DNA from: Paenibacillus vietnamensis
GTDB taxonomy: Bacteria; Bacillota; Bacilli; Paenibacillales; Paenibacillaceae
Assembly (NCBI RefSeq): GCF_020169515.1
Contig: NZ_JAHMHW010000005.1
Coordinates: 62,001 to 126,000, forward strand
Reading direction: 5' to 3'
Length of the DNA stretch: 64,000 bases
Shown: positions 1 to 10,103 of the stretch, piece by piece
Position numbering within the stretch: position 1 is the stretch's first letter
Layout: the number at the start of each line of letters is the position of its first letter
Position numbers and translations under genes: made by a program
The notes under the pieces: generated by a model
What the model saw: the letters and a program-made list of their open reading frames with translations, nothing else
What the model was told of the DNA's origin: nothing
Database searches by the model: none

Positions 1-1
1 G

Positions 2-133
2 AACATCTACAGGAGATTAAGCATGCGTTACGGCGGACGGACTGCCGCCTCGTTCGCGAATGCGGACGGGGGAGGCGCGATAATCCGCCTCCGCATTCCA
101 TACGAAACGGAAGGGGGACAAGAGCATGTATAA
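2..133 (+). CDS. Sensor histidine kinase, C-terminal end only (YesM type)
   Basis: Only the last 43 codons lie in the window. The frame that is open from base 2 to the TAA at 131-133 encodes a typical tail of a His_kinase/HATPase_c sensor: a 'NIYRRLSMRYGG' segment, like the conserved GL-N-I-R stretch of YesM-type kinases, and a final beta strand 'AIIRLRIPYE'. The last 8 bases overlap the start of the response regulator gene, which is the usual translational coupling of such pairs. Function in ligand sensing for the transporter operon downstream is inferred from context. Confidence 0.75.
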   Translation, partial: NIYRRLSMRYGGRTAASFANADGGGAIIRLRIPYETEGGQEHV

Positions 134-1727
134 CATGCTGGTCGTCGACGACGAACGCTTTGCCGTGCAGGGAATCAGCCGTGCCATCGACTGGAGGGAC
201 CTGCCGATCGGATGCATCCATGAAGCATACGGCTTGAAGGATGCCGCAGCCATAGCGGCCGAGCATAAGCTCCACCTGCTCATTGTCGATATCGAGATGC
301 CGGGGACGAGCGGTTTCGAGGTGATGGACAAGATCAAAGAAAGCCACCCCGATATCGAGACGATTTTTTTGACGGCACATGCCGACTTCTCCTATGCGCA
401 GCGTGCGATTCAAATGGGCAGCTACGATTATATTTTGAAGCCCTTCGACCATGACCAGCTAAAGGCTGTCGTGCGGGACGCGATCGGGAAGATCGGGGAG
501 GATGAGGAGCAGCACCTCTTCCTGCAGCAATATCAGCAGTATCTCGGTTTATGGGAGAAGCAGAGGCCGGTGCTGGTCGAGCGTTTCTGGCAGGACCTGC
601 TTCAGGGGCGTACAATTCCGACGGACGGATACCTGGCGTACGCGGCGGAGCTGTACGGCCTGCCGATTCAGGCCGACGACCGGGTCGTCCCCGTCCTGAT
701 CAGCCTGGAGTCGTGGAACCAGAAGCTGACGGCAAGAGAAGAGGCGATACTGGAGTTTGCGCTCGGCAATATCGCCTCGGAAACGTTCGGCGGCGTCTAC
801 CCCGGTGAAATCGTGAAGGTGCCGGGCGGCCAGATGGCGATTCTGCGTCCCGACGGCTCCGAGGCGTATGACGAAGCCCGCATAGCCGATACATGCGGGA
901 AGCTGATTGCCGCCTGCCAGCAATATTTGCACTGCACGCTCACCTGCTACGTGGGCAAGCCGGTCAACGTCGGCAGCGTAAGCGAAGCATACGGCCGGCT
1001 GCAGGAAATGGAGCGTTACAACATCCATGAAGTCAATCGGGTGATGTTTCTGGATAAGGAAGAGCCGCGGCACTCCGGCGCGGCCTCCTTCAAATGGCCG
1101 GATATTCGCGTCCTGCTGGATATGAACAAGCACGAGGAGGCTGTACGGAAGACGTACCAGGCGTTCGAGGAGATGGAGCGGGAGTCGGCCGGCACGGAGG
1201 CGCTGGAAGCTTTTTACGTTCACATCGTCGGCCTTGTGTTCCAGATGCTGCATGAGCGGAACCTGTCCGTGCATGACGTATTCGAATCCAGGGAGCTGAT
1301 GGACGGCCCGGCCGTTACGGCTTCGATTCCCCGCATGAAAAGCTGGACGAGGCAGACGCTGGAGAAGCTGGCCTCCGCCTTGTCCGCGTCAGGCGGCAGC
1401 CATTCGGCGATTGTGGAGCGGGTATGTCAATATATTAAGGCCAATCTCGCTTCCGAAATCGGCCGGGACGATCTGGCGGCCGTCGTCCATTTGAATCCGG
1501 CTTATTTGTCCCGGCTGTTCAAGAAAGTGAAGGGCGTTTCGATGTCGGATTACATGCTGGCCGAGAAGATGGACCGCGCCAAAACGCTGCTGACGACGAC
1601 CAATCTCAAGGTCACGACTATTGCGGAGCAGGTCGGCTGCAGCCATTATACGTATTTCTCCAAGCTGTTCCGCAAGGCAGTCGGCGTAACGCCGCAGGAA
1701 TACCGGAAAAGCTACCAGTCCGTCTAG
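126..1727 (+). CDS. Response regulator, receiver domain plus AraC-type DNA-binding domain (YesN type)
   Basis: A 533-residue two-component regulator. The N-terminal 120 residues form a CheY-like receiver: acidic pair DD at residues 8-9, phospho-acceptor D55 in 'LIVDIEMPG', and the conserved lysine in 'DYILKPFD'. A long middle linker of about 280 residues follows, as in the large YesN subgroup. The last 100 residues hold two helix-turn-helix motifs of the AraC family ('LSRLFKKVKGVSMSDYM' and 'TYFSKLFRKAVGVTPQEY'). It overlaps the kinase end by 8 bases. It probably activates the importer genes that start at 1882. The receiver and AraC domains are seen; the target is inferred from position. Confidence 0.93.
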   Translation: MYNMLVVDDERFAVQGISRAIDWRDLPIGCIHEAYGLKDAAAIAAEHKLHLLIVDIEMPGTSGFEVMDKIKESHPDIETIFLTAHADFSYAQRAIQMGSYDYILKPFDHDQLKAVVRDAIGKIGEDEEQHLFLQQYQQYLGLWEKQRPVLVERFWQDLLQGRTIPTDGYLAYAAELYGLPIQADDRVVPVLISLESWNQKLTAREEAILEFALGNIASETFGGVYPGEIVKVPGGQMAILRPDGSEAYDEARIADTCGKLIAACQQYLHCTLTCYVGKPVNVGSVSEAYGRLQEMERYNIHEVNRVMFLDKEEPRHSGAASFKWPDIRVLLDMNKHEEAVRKTYQAFEEMERESAGTEALEAFYVHIVGLVFQMLHERNLSVHDVFESRELMDGPAVTASIPRMKSWTRQTLEKLASALSASGGSHSAIVERVCQYIKANLASEIGRDDLAAVVHLNPAYLSRLFKKVKGVSMSDYMLAEKMDRAKTLLTTTNLKVTTIAEQVGCSHYTYFSKLFRKAVGVTPQEYRKSYQSV

Positions 1728-1735
1728 AATGGAGA

Positions 1736-1770
1736 GGCTCCTCGGCTTAAGCTGCGGAGCCGTTTTGTAT
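1736..1770 (+). terminator. Likely rho-independent terminator after the response regulator
   Basis: GGCTCC (1736-1741) pairs with GGAGCC (1756-1761), with a GCTTAAGC palindrome inside the loop, and is followed by GTTTTGTATATTT. It separates the regulator from the transporter operon, although partial read-through is possible. Confidence 0.55.
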
Positions 1771-1777
1771 ATTTAAA

Positions 1778-1791
1778 TGAAAGCGCATACG
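1778..1791 (+). promoter_or_regulatory. Possible CcpA (cre) site before the first importer operon
   Basis: TGAAAGCGCATACG matches the cre consensus TGWAANCGNTNWCA at all but two defined positions. It lies about 90 bp before the first permease gene, where catabolite repression would be expected. Weak evidence alone. Confidence 0.35.
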
Positions 1792-1881
1792 AAAAAGTCA
1801 CAGTTGTACATAACAAGTCACCGCTTTTTCTATTTCGAATGCCCGGACTCTGGCAAACTGATAGCAAGAGGAGGTCGTAGC

Positions 1882-2832
1882 ATGAAAACTACCGCCGGAG
1901 CCGGATGGCTCGCAAAGCCTGTCGTCAAAAGCCGGAGCCTGCAGACGATATGGCGCTACCGCTACTTGTATTTGCTGGGTCTGCCGGGCATCGTCTACTT
2001 TATTTTTTTCAAGTATGTCCCGATGTACGGCATTCTGATCGCCTTTCAGGATTATACGCCGATTAAGGGCGTTCTGGAGAGCGATTGGGTCGGGCTGGAG
2101 CATTTCCGCAGACTGTTCGACGATCCGGACTTCTCCATTATTTTCCGCAATACGCTGATCATCAGCCTGCTTCATGTGCTCGTGCAATTTCCGGCGCCAA
2201 TCTTGCTAGCTCTGCTCCTCAATGAAGTGCGATGGCAGGCTTACAAGCGCTCGATCCAGACGATGATTTATTTCCCGCATTTCCTTTCCTGGGTCATCGT
2301 CGTGAGCATTACGTATTTGATGACGTCCTCCGAATACGGCTTGATCAACAAAGCGATCGAGGCGTTAGGGGGCGAAAGGATTTCCTTCCTGCTTGAGAAC
2401 AAGTACTTTTACGGCATCGTCACGGTGCAGGGCATCTGGAAGGATATCGGATGGGGAACGATCATCTATCTGGCCGCGATCGCCGGAGTCAACCCTTCCC
2501 TGTACGAAGCGGCAAGGCTGGACGGCGCCGGGCACTTCGCCCAGATCCGGCATGTCACGATCCCGTCCATCATGCCCACGATTATCATTTTGTTCATTCT
2601 CGGGCTGGGCAGCGCGATGGAGGTCAATTTCGAGCAGCTATGGCTGATGCAAAATCCGCTTGTCATGAAGGTGGCCGAGGTATTCGACACCTACGTATAC
2701 AAGACGGGCATCCGGAGCGGCGAGTACAGCTACAGTACCGCGGCCGGGCTGTTCAAATCGGTCATCGGCGTCGTGCTGGTGGTGGCGGCCAACCGCATCG
2801 CCAACAAAAAAGGGCATGAGGGCATCTGGTAG
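1882..2832 (+). CDS. Sugar ABC transporter permease, LplB type (CUT1)
   Basis: A 316-residue inner-membrane permease of the carbohydrate uptake 1 family. It shows the LplB/YteP-type opening ('YLYLLGLPGIVYFIFFKYVPMYG'-like segment), about six membrane helices, and the EAA loop 'EAARLDGAGHFAQIRHVTIP' that docks onto the ATPase. The start at 1882 is preferred over an upstream in-frame ATG because AGAGGAGG sits at 1868-1874. It is followed after 24 bases by the second permease and then by the binding protein. No ATPase gene is nearby; such systems usually share an MsmX-type ATPase encoded elsewhere. The substrate is probably an oligosaccharide, given the GH95 gene downstream. Confidence 0.92.
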   Translation: MKTTAGAGWLAKPVVKSRSLQTIWRYRYLYLLGLPGIVYFIFFKYVPMYGILIAFQDYTPIKGVLESDWVGLEHFRRLFDDPDFSIIFRNTLIISLLHVLVQFPAPILLALLLNEVRWQAYKRSIQTMIYFPHFLSWVIVVSITYLMTSSEYGLINKAIEALGGERISFLLENKYFYGIVTVQGIWKDIGWGTIIYLAAIAGVNPSLYEAARLDGAGHFAQIRHVTIPSIMPTIIILFILGLGSAMEVNFEQLWLMQNPLVMKVAEVFDTYVYKTGIRSGEYSYSTAAGLFKSVIGVVLVVAANRIANKKGHEGIW

Positions 2833-2856
2833 ATGCCTCTGAGAGGAGTGAACGAA

Positions 2857-3741
2857 ATGGGCATGATCCGGGCGGACCGCCTCTATCAGCTTTCCGTGGC
2901 CTTCGTGCTGCTGCTTGTCGGATTGGCGATGATTGTTCCGTTCTTTTATATTCTGGCCGTGTCCTTCACGGATTCGTCGGTCTACGAGCCGAACAAGCTG
3001 ATTTTATGGCCGGCCGAATGGTCGGCGGACGCTTACAAGTATATTTTGTTCGGCAACGGCTTTAATACGGCGCTGCGGTCTTCGCTGTTCGTCACCTTGG
3101 CGGGCACGCCGCTGGCGCTCGCGATTTCCGCGACCTTCGCGTACATGGTTTCGAAGAGCTACCTGCCGGGAAGGACGGCGATGCTGCGCCTCCTCGTGCT
3201 GACCATTCTTTTCTCGCCGGGACTTATCCCGAACTATCTCGTCGTGCGAAACCTGGGTCTTCTCGAGAGCTGGTGGTCGCTCATTCTGCCGGTCGTCACG
3301 AACGCATGGACGGTGCTGGTGCTGAAAAGCTTTTTTCAAGGCATCCCGCAGGAGCTGGAGGAATCGGCCAAAATCGACGGCTGCAACGACATGGGTATCT
3401 TCATGCGAATTATTCTGCCGCTGTCGAAGGCTCCGCTCGCGGCGTTCACCCTGTTCTTCGCCGTCGCCTTCTGGAACACGTATTTTAACGCCATTATCTA
3501 TATCAATGACAGCGTCAAATGGCCGCTTCAAGTGTATTTGCAGCAAATCGTGCTGGCCGCGAACGCAAGCCGGTTCATCGACAGCCAGGCGCTGACGCAG
3601 CTTCAGCTCGGCAGCACGCCGCCCGAGGAAACGATGAAGATGGCGGCCGTCATCGCCGTTATGGCGCCGATCGTCCTCGTCTATCCGTTCCTTCAGAAGC
3701 ATTTCGCGCAGGGGGTTTTAATCGGTTCCGTCAAGGAGTAA
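2857..3741 (+). CDS. Sugar ABC transporter permease, LplC/YtcP type (CUT1)
   Basis: A 294-residue permease, partner of the preceding LplB-type protein. The first helix is 'LSVAFVLLLVGLAMIVPFFY' and the EAA-like loop is 'EESAKIDGCNDMGIFMRIILP'. The C-terminus 'QKHFAQGVLIGSVKE' is characteristic of this subfamily. An in-frame ATG touches the stop of the previous gene at 2833, but GAGAGGAG at 2841-2848 points to the ATG at 2857. It forms the membrane channel with the upstream permease. Confidence 0.92.
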   Translation: MGMIRADRLYQLSVAFVLLLVGLAMIVPFFYILAVSFTDSSVYEPNKLILWPAEWSADAYKYILFGNGFNTALRSSLFVTLAGTPLALAISATFAYMVSKSYLPGRTAMLRLLVLTILFSPGLIPNYLVVRNLGLLESWWSLILPVVTNAWTVLVLKSFFQGIPQELEESAKIDGCNDMGIFMRIILPLSKAPLAAFTLFFAVAFWNTYFNAIIYINDSVKWPLQVYLQQIVLAANASRFIDSQALTQLQLGSTPPEETMKMAAVIAVMAPIVLVYPFLQKHFAQGVLIGSVKE

Positions 3742-3789
3742 TCCCGGCGGTCCGATCCAATACAAAATATAAACCTTTGGAGGTCGAAC

Positions 3790-5433
3790 ATGGTGATTGG
3801 AAAAAAGAACAAGCTTACCGTATCAATGTCTTTGCTGCTGCTCGCTTTCACGTTAACCGTATCCGCCTGCAGCTCGAACGGAGGAACGAACGCCGGGAAC
3901 AACGCAGGCAGCAACGCCGGAAGCAACACCGGAACGACGGAGAGCGGCAATAACGGGAACGCGGAGACCGGCACCGGGAAGCCGCTGGATTTATCGATGC
4001 TGATTATTTCGTTCGGAAATACCCCTCCGGAAGGCAATCCGATCGAGAAAAAGGTTGAGGAACTGACGAATACCGAAATCGACCTGACGTACGTCCCTTA
4101 TAACGAATACGCGGCCAGGCAGGATGTAGGGCTGGCGAGCGGCGATTTTCCGGATCTGATCCAGGTCATGCCGAGCGGTCCGCAGCTCTATACGTCGGTG
4201 CAGGTGAAAGCGATCGAGAACGGCGTTTTCCACGACTTGACGGACTATATTAAAGCGCCTGATTTTGCGGAGAAATATCCGAACCTCGGCAAAATTCCGC
4301 AGTCGCTGTGGGACAAGGTTACGTTTAACGGCAAAATTTACGCGGTTCCGCGCAACCTCGAGCCGGAAACCTTCGCAGGCACTTGGCTTCGTAAGGATTT
4401 AATGGAAGCGAAGGGGCTGAAGACGCCGGAGACGGTCGAAGAGCTAGGCGATACCCTTATCGCCCTTTCCGATCCCCCTAAAATGTACGGCCTGGATTTG
4501 AGCGCAGGGGCAAGCGCGCTGGAGAGCACCTCCATGAAATCGATCGTCGCCGCCTTCACCGGTACGGGGGATTGGAGCGTTAACGCGGACGGTGAATTCG
4601 TCTACAGCAATTTTATGCCGGAGTACAAAGGGTATCTGGAATGGCTCAAAAAGCTGTACGATGCTAAAGCCATCCATCCGGAATTCGCGCTGGGCCAAAA
4701 GGTTGCGAGCTTCCCCGACGGAACGGCGGCCGGTCTGGTCTTCCGCTGGCATGCGTATGTGCCGGCCGAAAAACCGATCAATAAATTCGCGGACAGCGTC
4801 GACCCGAATGCAAAGGGTATGCTGCTGAAGCCGCTTCAGGGTCCGAAGGGTCCGGCGGTCGATACGAATGCGGGCTTCTGGACGCAAACGGCGATGAATG
4901 CCAAAATGCCGAAAGAAAATATTCCGCGCGTGCTTGCTTTCCTGGACTGGATGGCAAGCGGGGAATCGCTTGATTTATTCCTGTCGGGCATCGAGGGTGT
5001 CCACTATGAAGAGAAAGACGGCGCGAAGGTTATGAACGAGCAGAAAATGAGCGAGGACGGCGTCGGCGGCGATCCGTGGATTATGCAGACCTACCGCGAT
5101 TCGGAGTTTTTCATCAATGATTTTGAAACGAGACGCGGAGCGGATCCGGCTGCTTTGGCCGAGCTCAAGGAAACGGTGGCGGATATTAACGCCAAATACA
5201 AGGAAGCCGCAGCCAGCGGCCTCGGCATGCCGCACTACAATTTGTATGCGCCTACGCTGCTCAAGGAATGGGACCGTTTGACGAAAGGGCTGAAGGATAA
5301 CCGAGTGAAGGTCGTTATGGGCCAGATGAGCATGGAAGAATGGGATCAGTACGTGGCCAGCATTACATCGGATGAAACGTACAAGCAAATTTTGAAGGAA
5401 CTGAAGGAACAATACGCTGCCGGCGGCAAGTAA
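3790..5433 (+). CDS. Extracellular solute-binding lipoprotein, LplA type
   Basis: A 547-residue lipoprotein that should capture the sugar outside the cell for the two permeases just upstream. The signal peptide ends in the lipobox 'TVSAC', with acylated C27. A low-complexity linker rich in Asn, Gly and Ser (about residues 28-60) follows, then a family 1 solute-binding fold typical of the 500-550 residue LplA group. GGAGGTC at 3779-3785 fixes the start. The GH95 gene follows after a strong hairpin. Specificity cannot be read from the sequence. Confidence 0.92.
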   Translation: MVIGKKNKLTVSMSLLLLAFTLTVSACSSNGGTNAGNNAGSNAGSNTGTTESGNNGNAETGTGKPLDLSMLIISFGNTPPEGNPIEKKVEELTNTEIDLTYVPYNEYAARQDVGLASGDFPDLIQVMPSGPQLYTSVQVKAIENGVFHDLTDYIKAPDFAEKYPNLGKIPQSLWDKVTFNGKIYAVPRNLEPETFAGTWLRKDLMEAKGLKTPETVEELGDTLIALSDPPKMYGLDLSAGASALESTSMKSIVAAFTGTGDWSVNADGEFVYSNFMPEYKGYLEWLKKLYDAKAIHPEFALGQKVASFPDGTAAGLVFRWHAYVPAEKPINKFADSVDPNAKGMLLKPLQGPKGPAVDTNAGFWTQTAMNAKMPKENIPRVLAFLDWMASGESLDLFLSGIEGVHYEEKDGAKVMNEQKMSEDGVGGDPWIMQTYRDSEFFINDFETRRGADPAALAELKETVADINAKYKEAAASGLGMPHYNLYAPTLLKEWDRLTKGLKDNRVKVVMGQMSMEEWDQYVASITSDETYKQILKELKEQYAAGGK

Positions 5434-5441
5434 ATGCGAAT

Positions 5442-5490
5442 CCGGCCCCGGGCGCGCCTGCCGCTAGCGCAGGCGCCTCGCCGGGCCGGC
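5442..5490 (+). other. Large GC-rich hairpin between binding protein and GH95 genes
   Basis: An outer arm starting CCGGCC pairs with an arm ending GGGCCGG, and an inner arm GCGCCTG pairs with CAGGCGC around CGCTAGCG. There is no T run, so it is more likely an mRNA-stabilising or partially terminating element that keeps the binding protein more abundant than the enzyme downstream. That role is inferred from similar hairpins in sugar-transport operons. Confidence 0.5.
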
Positions 5491-5523
5491 TTTGTCCGCC
5501 GGGACGCATGAAGGAGACATGGG

Positions 5524-7830
5524 ATGATGAAAACGGAGCATAAGGAACGCATATGGTTCAACCGCCCCGCCGACAATTGGAACGAGGCTCTTCCCGTCGG
5601 AAACGGGCGGCTGGGCGGCATGGTCTTCGGCCGTCCCGGAGCGGAGCGCATTGCGCTGAACGAGGATTCCGTCTGGCACGGCGGACCGCGGAACCGGAAC
5701 AATCCGGATGCGCTTCGGCAGCTGCCGGAAATCCGGAGGCTGATCTTCGAGGGCCGTTTGCAGGAGGCGCAGAAGCTGGCTTTACTGGCGTTTTCCGGCA
5801 CACCGGAAAATCAGCGGCATTATACGCCGCTCGGGGATTTGCTGCTGAATATGGAGGACGGCTACGGCGATGCGTCCGAATACAGCCGTGAGCTCGATCT
5901 GGAGCAGGGGGTCGTGCGGATCGCTTATAGACGGGAAGAAACGCTGTACCGGCGGGACATTTTCTCCAGCTATCCCGACGGTGTCATCGTCATCCGGCTT
6001 ACGGCGGACAGGCCGGGCCGGATCTCGTTCCGGGCCCGGATCAGCCGCGGCAGCTGGCGGTATGTCGAGCGCAGCGGCCGTGCGGGGGACGCCGCCGTCT
6101 ACATGTCCGGCGACAGCGGAGGAGACGGCGTCCGCTTCAGCGCTGCATTAGCCGGCCGCGCCTCGGGCGGGCGGTTGTTCACAATGGGGGATTATCTGGT
6201 CGTGGAGAATGCCGACGAGGTAACGCTGCTATTAAGCGCCGACTCCAGCTTTCGCGAGACGGATCCGCTGCAGGCATGCCTGGGACGGCTGGAGGAGGCG
6301 GGACGCCTTACCGGCGAGCAGCTTTTGCAGCGGCATCTCGAGGACTATCGCAGCCTGTATAGCCGGGTAAGCCTGACGCTGTCTTGCGCAAGCGGCGGCG
6401 AGGAAGCGGACCTGCCGACGGAGCAGAGGCTGGAGCGCGTCCGGCAGGGAGCCGAGGATCCCGGGCTGGCAGCCTTGTATTTTCATTTCGGACGTTATCT
6501 GATGATTTCGTGCAGCCGGCCGCAATCGCTGCCCGCGAACCTGCAGGGCATCTGGAACGATCAGTTTCTTCCTCCCTGGGACAGCAAATATACGATCAAT
6601 ATTAATGCCGAAATGAATTATTGGCCCGCAGAGGTGTGCGGCCTCGGCGAATGCCACGAGCCGCTGTTTGACCTGATTGAAAGGATGCGCGTACCCGGCC
6701 GGCAGACGGCCGAGAGCATGTACGGCTGCCGGGGGTTTACGGCACATCATAATACGGATATGTGGGGCGATACCGCCCCTCAGGGCAGCTATATGCCTGC
6801 CACTTATTGGCCGCTCGGGGCCGCTTGGCTGTGCCTGCATTTGTGGGAGCATTACGAGTTCGGGCAGGATCGGGTATTTCTGGCGCGTGCTTACGGCACG
6901 ATGAAGGAAGCCGCTTTATTTCTTCTCGATTATATGGTGGAAGCGCCGGACGGCCTGCTGGTCACCTGCCCGTCCGTGTCACCGGAGAACACGTATAAGC
7001 TTCCTAACGGCGAATCGGGCGTGCTATGTTACGGGCCGACGATGGACAGCGAGATCGCGTACGCCCTGTTCACGGCATGCATCGAAGGCAGCCTTCTGCT
7101 CGGCGTTGACGGAGAGTTCCGCGGGCAGCTCGAGACGGCGCGCGGCAAGCTGCCTCCGCTCCGGATCGGACGCCACGGCCAAATTCAGGAATGGCTCCAG
7201 GATTACGAAGAGACGGAGCCGGGGCACCGGCATATTTCCCACTTGTTCGCGCTGCATCCGGGCAGGCGGATCACGCCGTTGGGAACGCCGGAGCTGGCGG
7301 AAGCCGCCCGGGTTACGCTAAAGCGGCGGCTTGCCGCAGGCGGCGGACACACAGGCTGGAGCCGCGCCTGGATCATCAACTTCTGGGCCAGACTGGGAGA
7401 CGCCGAGCAGGCGCATGCCAACGTGAACGCGCTGCTCGCCAAGTCGACGCTTCCGAATTTGTTCGACAACCATCCGCCATTCCAGATCGACGGCAATTTC
7501 GGCGGGACGGCGGGCATCGCCGAGATGCTTCTGCAAAGCCATGCCGGAGAGATCAGGCTGCTGCCGGCTTTGCCGCAGGCGTGGCGGGACGGAAGCGTGT
7601 CGGGCCTGCGCGCGCGCGGCGGCTACGCTGTCGGGATCACGTGGAGGGAAGGCAGGCTGACGGGGGCAGGCATCGAAACGAATTCAAGCGGAACGTGCCG
7701 CCTATGGGCTCCGGAAAAGCTGCGAATAACGTGCGGGGGAGCCGATGTCCAGGCCGTCCAGGAAAACGGAGGACTCATCTCCTTCGCTACCAAAAGCGGC
7801 AAAACGTATCTGTTAACGCCGGCTACTTGA
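5524..7830 (+). CDS. Glycoside hydrolase family 95 (alpha-L-fucosidase/alpha-L-galactosidase)
   Basis: A 768-residue enzyme colinear with GH95. It opens with the beta-sandwich motif '[18 protein letters not shown]' and '[15 protein letters not shown]'. The catalytic (alpha/alpha)6 barrel shows N359 and N361 in '[14 protein letters not shown]', the general-acid region 'SVSPEN' with E488, and D656 in '[16 protein letters not shown]'; these correspond to the inverting catalytic set known in the family. There is no signal peptide, so it acts in the cytoplasm on imported oligosaccharide. GH95 members hydrolyse alpha-1,2-L-fucosides or alpha-L-galactosides; which one applies here is open. A second GH95 lies at 25066. 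Confidence 0.93.
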   Translation: MMKTEHKERIWFNRPADNWNEALPVGNGRLGGMVFGRPGAERIALNEDSVWHGGPRNRNNPDALRQLPEIRRLIFEGRLQEAQKLALLAFSGTPENQRHYTPLGDLLLNMEDGYGDASEYSRELDLEQGVVRIAYRREETLYRRDIFSSYPDGVIVIRLTADRPGRISFRARISRGSWRYVERSGRAGDAAVYMSGDSGGDGVRFSAALAGRASGGRLFTMGDYLVVENADEVTLLLSADSSFRETDPLQACLGRLEEAGRLTGEQLLQRHLEDYRSLYSRVSLTLSCASGGEEADLPTEQRLERVRQGAEDPGLAALYFHFGRYLMISCSRPQSLPANLQGIWNDQFLPPWDSKYTININAEMNYWPAEVCGLGECHEPLFDLIERMRVPGRQTAESMYGCRGFTAHHNTDMWGDTAPQGSYMPATYWPLGAAWLCLHLWEHYEFGQDRVFLARAYGTMKEAALFLLDYMVEAPDGLLVTCPSVSPENTYKLPNGESGVLCYGPTMDSEIAYALFTACIEGSLLLGVDGEFRGQLETARGKLPPLRIGRHGQIQEWLQDYEETEPGHRHISHLFALHPGRRITPLGTPELAEAARVTLKRRLAAGGGHTGWSRAWIINFWARLGDAEQAHANVNALLAKSTLPNLFDNHPPFQIDGNFGGTAGIAEMLLQSHAGEIRLLPALPQAWRDGSVSGLRARGGYAVGITWREGRLTGAGIETNSSGTCRLWAPEKLRITCGGADVQAVQENGGLISFATKSGKTYLLTPAT

Positions 7831-7850
7831 ACAAATGGGAGGAATTCGCG

Positions 7851-9836
7851 GTGAAAGCAAAACATCTGTCCGGCAGCCCCTCGCTTTATAACCTGGACGA
7901 ATATGAGAAGTTGTCCGGCCGTCCGTTCGGCGGCTTCCGCGAAGCTCCCCTATCGGGTGAGCGCGTCAGACGCGGCGAACTGCCGCCGCTTGAGGCGCGG
8001 CTTCCGGACAATCCGCTCGTCATGGAGGCCTGGGACGAAACCGGCGTTTACGGCGGAACGGTACGTTATTCGGAGATCAACACGAAATTTTGCCATTATC
8101 TCCGCCATATGCTGGAGGCGGAGCTGCTGGAGCTGGGACCGTCCGGCCGATATCACCATTACAGCCGGATGGAGGGCCCCGTGCGTCCGGGCATATTCGA
8201 GCATTGGGCTTGCAGCGACGACGGCAAGGCTCATACGTTCCGTATCCGAAAGGGACTGAAATGGTCGGACGGCGTTCCCGTTACGACGGAGGACGTCCGT
8301 TACGCCTATGAAGACGTCGTTATGCATCCGGAAATCCGTCCGCTGCTGACGAACTCGGAGGGCTCCGTCATTTTTTTGCCCGAGTGGGAGTGGATTGCCT
8401 GGGGAGGCACGCGGACAAAGCTGGAGATCGTGGACGGGCGGGAATTCCGATTGGTGTTCGGCAAGTCTTATCCGGGCTTCATCACCCAGCAGATCCGCAG
8501 CGCCAGATGGCATATGCTGCTGAGGCCGGCTCATTACCTTAAGGCTTTTCATAGCAGCTACCGGCCGCCGGAGGAGCTCTCGCAGGTGATGCGGGAGAAG
8601 GGGTTTGGTCCCGGGCAATGGGGGCCTTTCTACCAAAGCATCGATCCGCCCGTACGCGAGGCGGGTTATATGATCCCTGCCGGCATACCGGACATCGAGC
8701 GGTACCCGTCGCTGGATCCGTGGCTGTACGAGCCGGGCTATACGGCAGCCGAAGCGGCGCTGGTGCGGAATCCTTATTACTACAAGGTGGATCAGGCAGG
8801 CAATCAGCTTCCGTATATCGACCGGATCGAACGGTCGGCAGCGGCCGATCTGAACGGACTGCGCGAGAGGATTCGAGCCGGCTTAATAGATATTCAAACA
8901 AATTTCCTGAAACTGAAGGAGCTCTCCCCGCTGCTGGAGGCAAGCAAAGCGGGGGACTGCAGCGTCATGCTGCTGCCGGCCTGGCAGGGACAGCAGCTTG
9001 CAGTCACCTTGAATTTCTGTCCCGAGGACGACGCGATCGGCGAGATCGTACGGGATTTACAGTTCCGCCGGGCCTTATCGCTCGGTATCGACCGGGAGCG
9101 GATCCGAAGAGAGATCTTTCTTGGCTTCGGGCGTACGGCGCAAGCAACGGCCCCCTCCTATCTGGATTACTTCCGCGGAGAGTTCGAGTCCTCATGTGCG
9201 GCGTTCGAGCCGGAGGAAGCGAACCGGCTGCTGGATGCGATGGGGCTGCACCGGCGCGATGCGGAGGGCTGGCGGCTTAGACCGGACGGGCGGCGTCTCG
9301 AGCTGCTTATGGCCTATTTTCACGTGACGCCTCCGGCTGCGGACGGCGCGGAAGCGATCGCCGGCGATTGGGCGAAGCTGGGCTTATGCGTTCAGGTGCA
9401 AGCCCTTCCGACGGGGCGGGAGTGGGGGGAGCTTCAGGTCACGAACCGGATTATTTTCTCGATTTGGGAAATGGTCGGCGGAGACCCTCTTATTCCGTAC
9501 CACGAAGGAGGGCTTAGCGACTCCACGCCCTTATGGTGGAAATGGTATGAAACCGGCGGGCGGGAAGGAGTGGAGCCGCTGCCTGCGGCGAAGCGTCTTT
9601 ATGAATGCCGGGAGGTCATCAAGACTTCCTCCGACCCGGCGGAGCGGACCCGGATGGCGGAAGAAATCTACCGGATTCAGGCGGAGCAATTGTGGCTGAT
9701 CGGCACGGTTGCGGGCACGCCCCAGCCTTTTGTGTATAATCGCAGGCTCGGAAACGTAAACTCAGCGGCCGAGCGCGGATATTTTACGTCAACCGTGCTT
9801 GGAGCGGCCGAGCAATGGTATTTCAAGGCGGAGTAG
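7851..9836 (+). CDS. ABC transporter solute-binding protein family 5 (oligopeptide/oligosaccharide type) without signal peptide
   Basis: A 661-residue member of the OppA/DppA/NikA binding-protein family. Typical landmarks are 'HTFRIRKGLKWSDGVPVTTEDVRYAYEDV', shortened here, 'FRRALSLGIDRERI' and the late segment 'AEEIYRIQAEQLWLIGTV'. The GTG at 7851 has GGGAGGA at 7837-7843; the longer open frame upstream only mirrors the GH95 gene. The N-terminus is hydrophilic ('VKAKHLSGSPSLYNLDEYEK') and has neither a hydrophobic signal core nor a lipobox, which is odd for a binding protein. No family 5 permeases are nearby. It may be a cytoplasmic sugar- or peptide-binding protein, or have lost its export signal. 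Confidence 0.85.
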   Translation: MKAKHLSGSPSLYNLDEYEKLSGRPFGGFREAPLSGERVRRGELPPLEARLPDNPLVMEAWDETGVYGGTVRYSEINTKFCHYLRHMLEAELLELGPSGRYHHYSRMEGPVRPGIFEHWACSDDGKAHTFRIRKGLKWSDGVPVTTEDVRYAYEDVVMHPEIRPLLTNSEGSVIFLPEWEWIAWGGTRTKLEIVDGREFRLVFGKSYPGFITQQIRSARWHMLLRPAHYLKAFHSSYRPPEELSQVMREKGFGPGQWGPFYQSIDPPVREAGYMIPAGIPDIERYPSLDPWLYEPGYTAAEAALVRNPYYYKVDQAGNQLPYIDRIERSAAADLNGLRERIRAGLIDIQTNFLKLKELSPLLEASKAGDCSVMLLPAWQGQQLAVTLNFCPEDDAIGEIVRDLQFRRALSLGIDRERIRREIFLGFGRTAQATAPSYLDYFRGEFESSCAAFEPEEANRLLDAMGLHRRDAEGWRLRPDGRRLELLMAYFHVTPPAADGAEAIAGDWAKLGLCVQVQALPTGREWGELQVTNRIIFSIWEMVGGDPLIPYHEGGLSDSTPLWWKWYETGGREGVEPLPAAKRLYECREVIKTSSDPAERTRMAEEIYRIQAEQLWLIGTVAGTPQPFVYNRRLGNVNSAAERGYFTSTVLGAAEQWYFKAE

Positions 9837-10103
9837 AAGGCGCGTTTGAGGTGCCTCGTGAGAAGGAGTCCCGTAGTGCACCTTGCGAGAATGGCGCTAG
9901 CGAACACAAGGAACGCTACTTGCTCCCAAATGAACAAATCTGATTTCTATCGGACTCAGCTCACGTTATGACTCGTAAATGAGCGCCTGTCGGCAGCTTT
10001 TCACTCGGATAACATGTCTGCGGTTCGTAAGAAATAAAAAGATGATCAAACCGGCCCAATAGAGACTGTGTGATTCGTTAGCGAGAGACGTGACGAGGCG
10101 TTA
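9837..10103. other. Intergenic region without recognised gene
   Basis: The spacer after the family 5 binding protein shows no open frame with a ribosome site and no clear terminator. It leads into the regulatory box and promoter of the next operon at 10104-10168. Confidence 0.5.

Noticed and set aside
7191..7850. Upstream extension of the family 5 binding-protein frame
   Set aside because: It only mirrors the GH95 gene in another frame, and the ribosome site at 7837-7843 marks the start at 7851.
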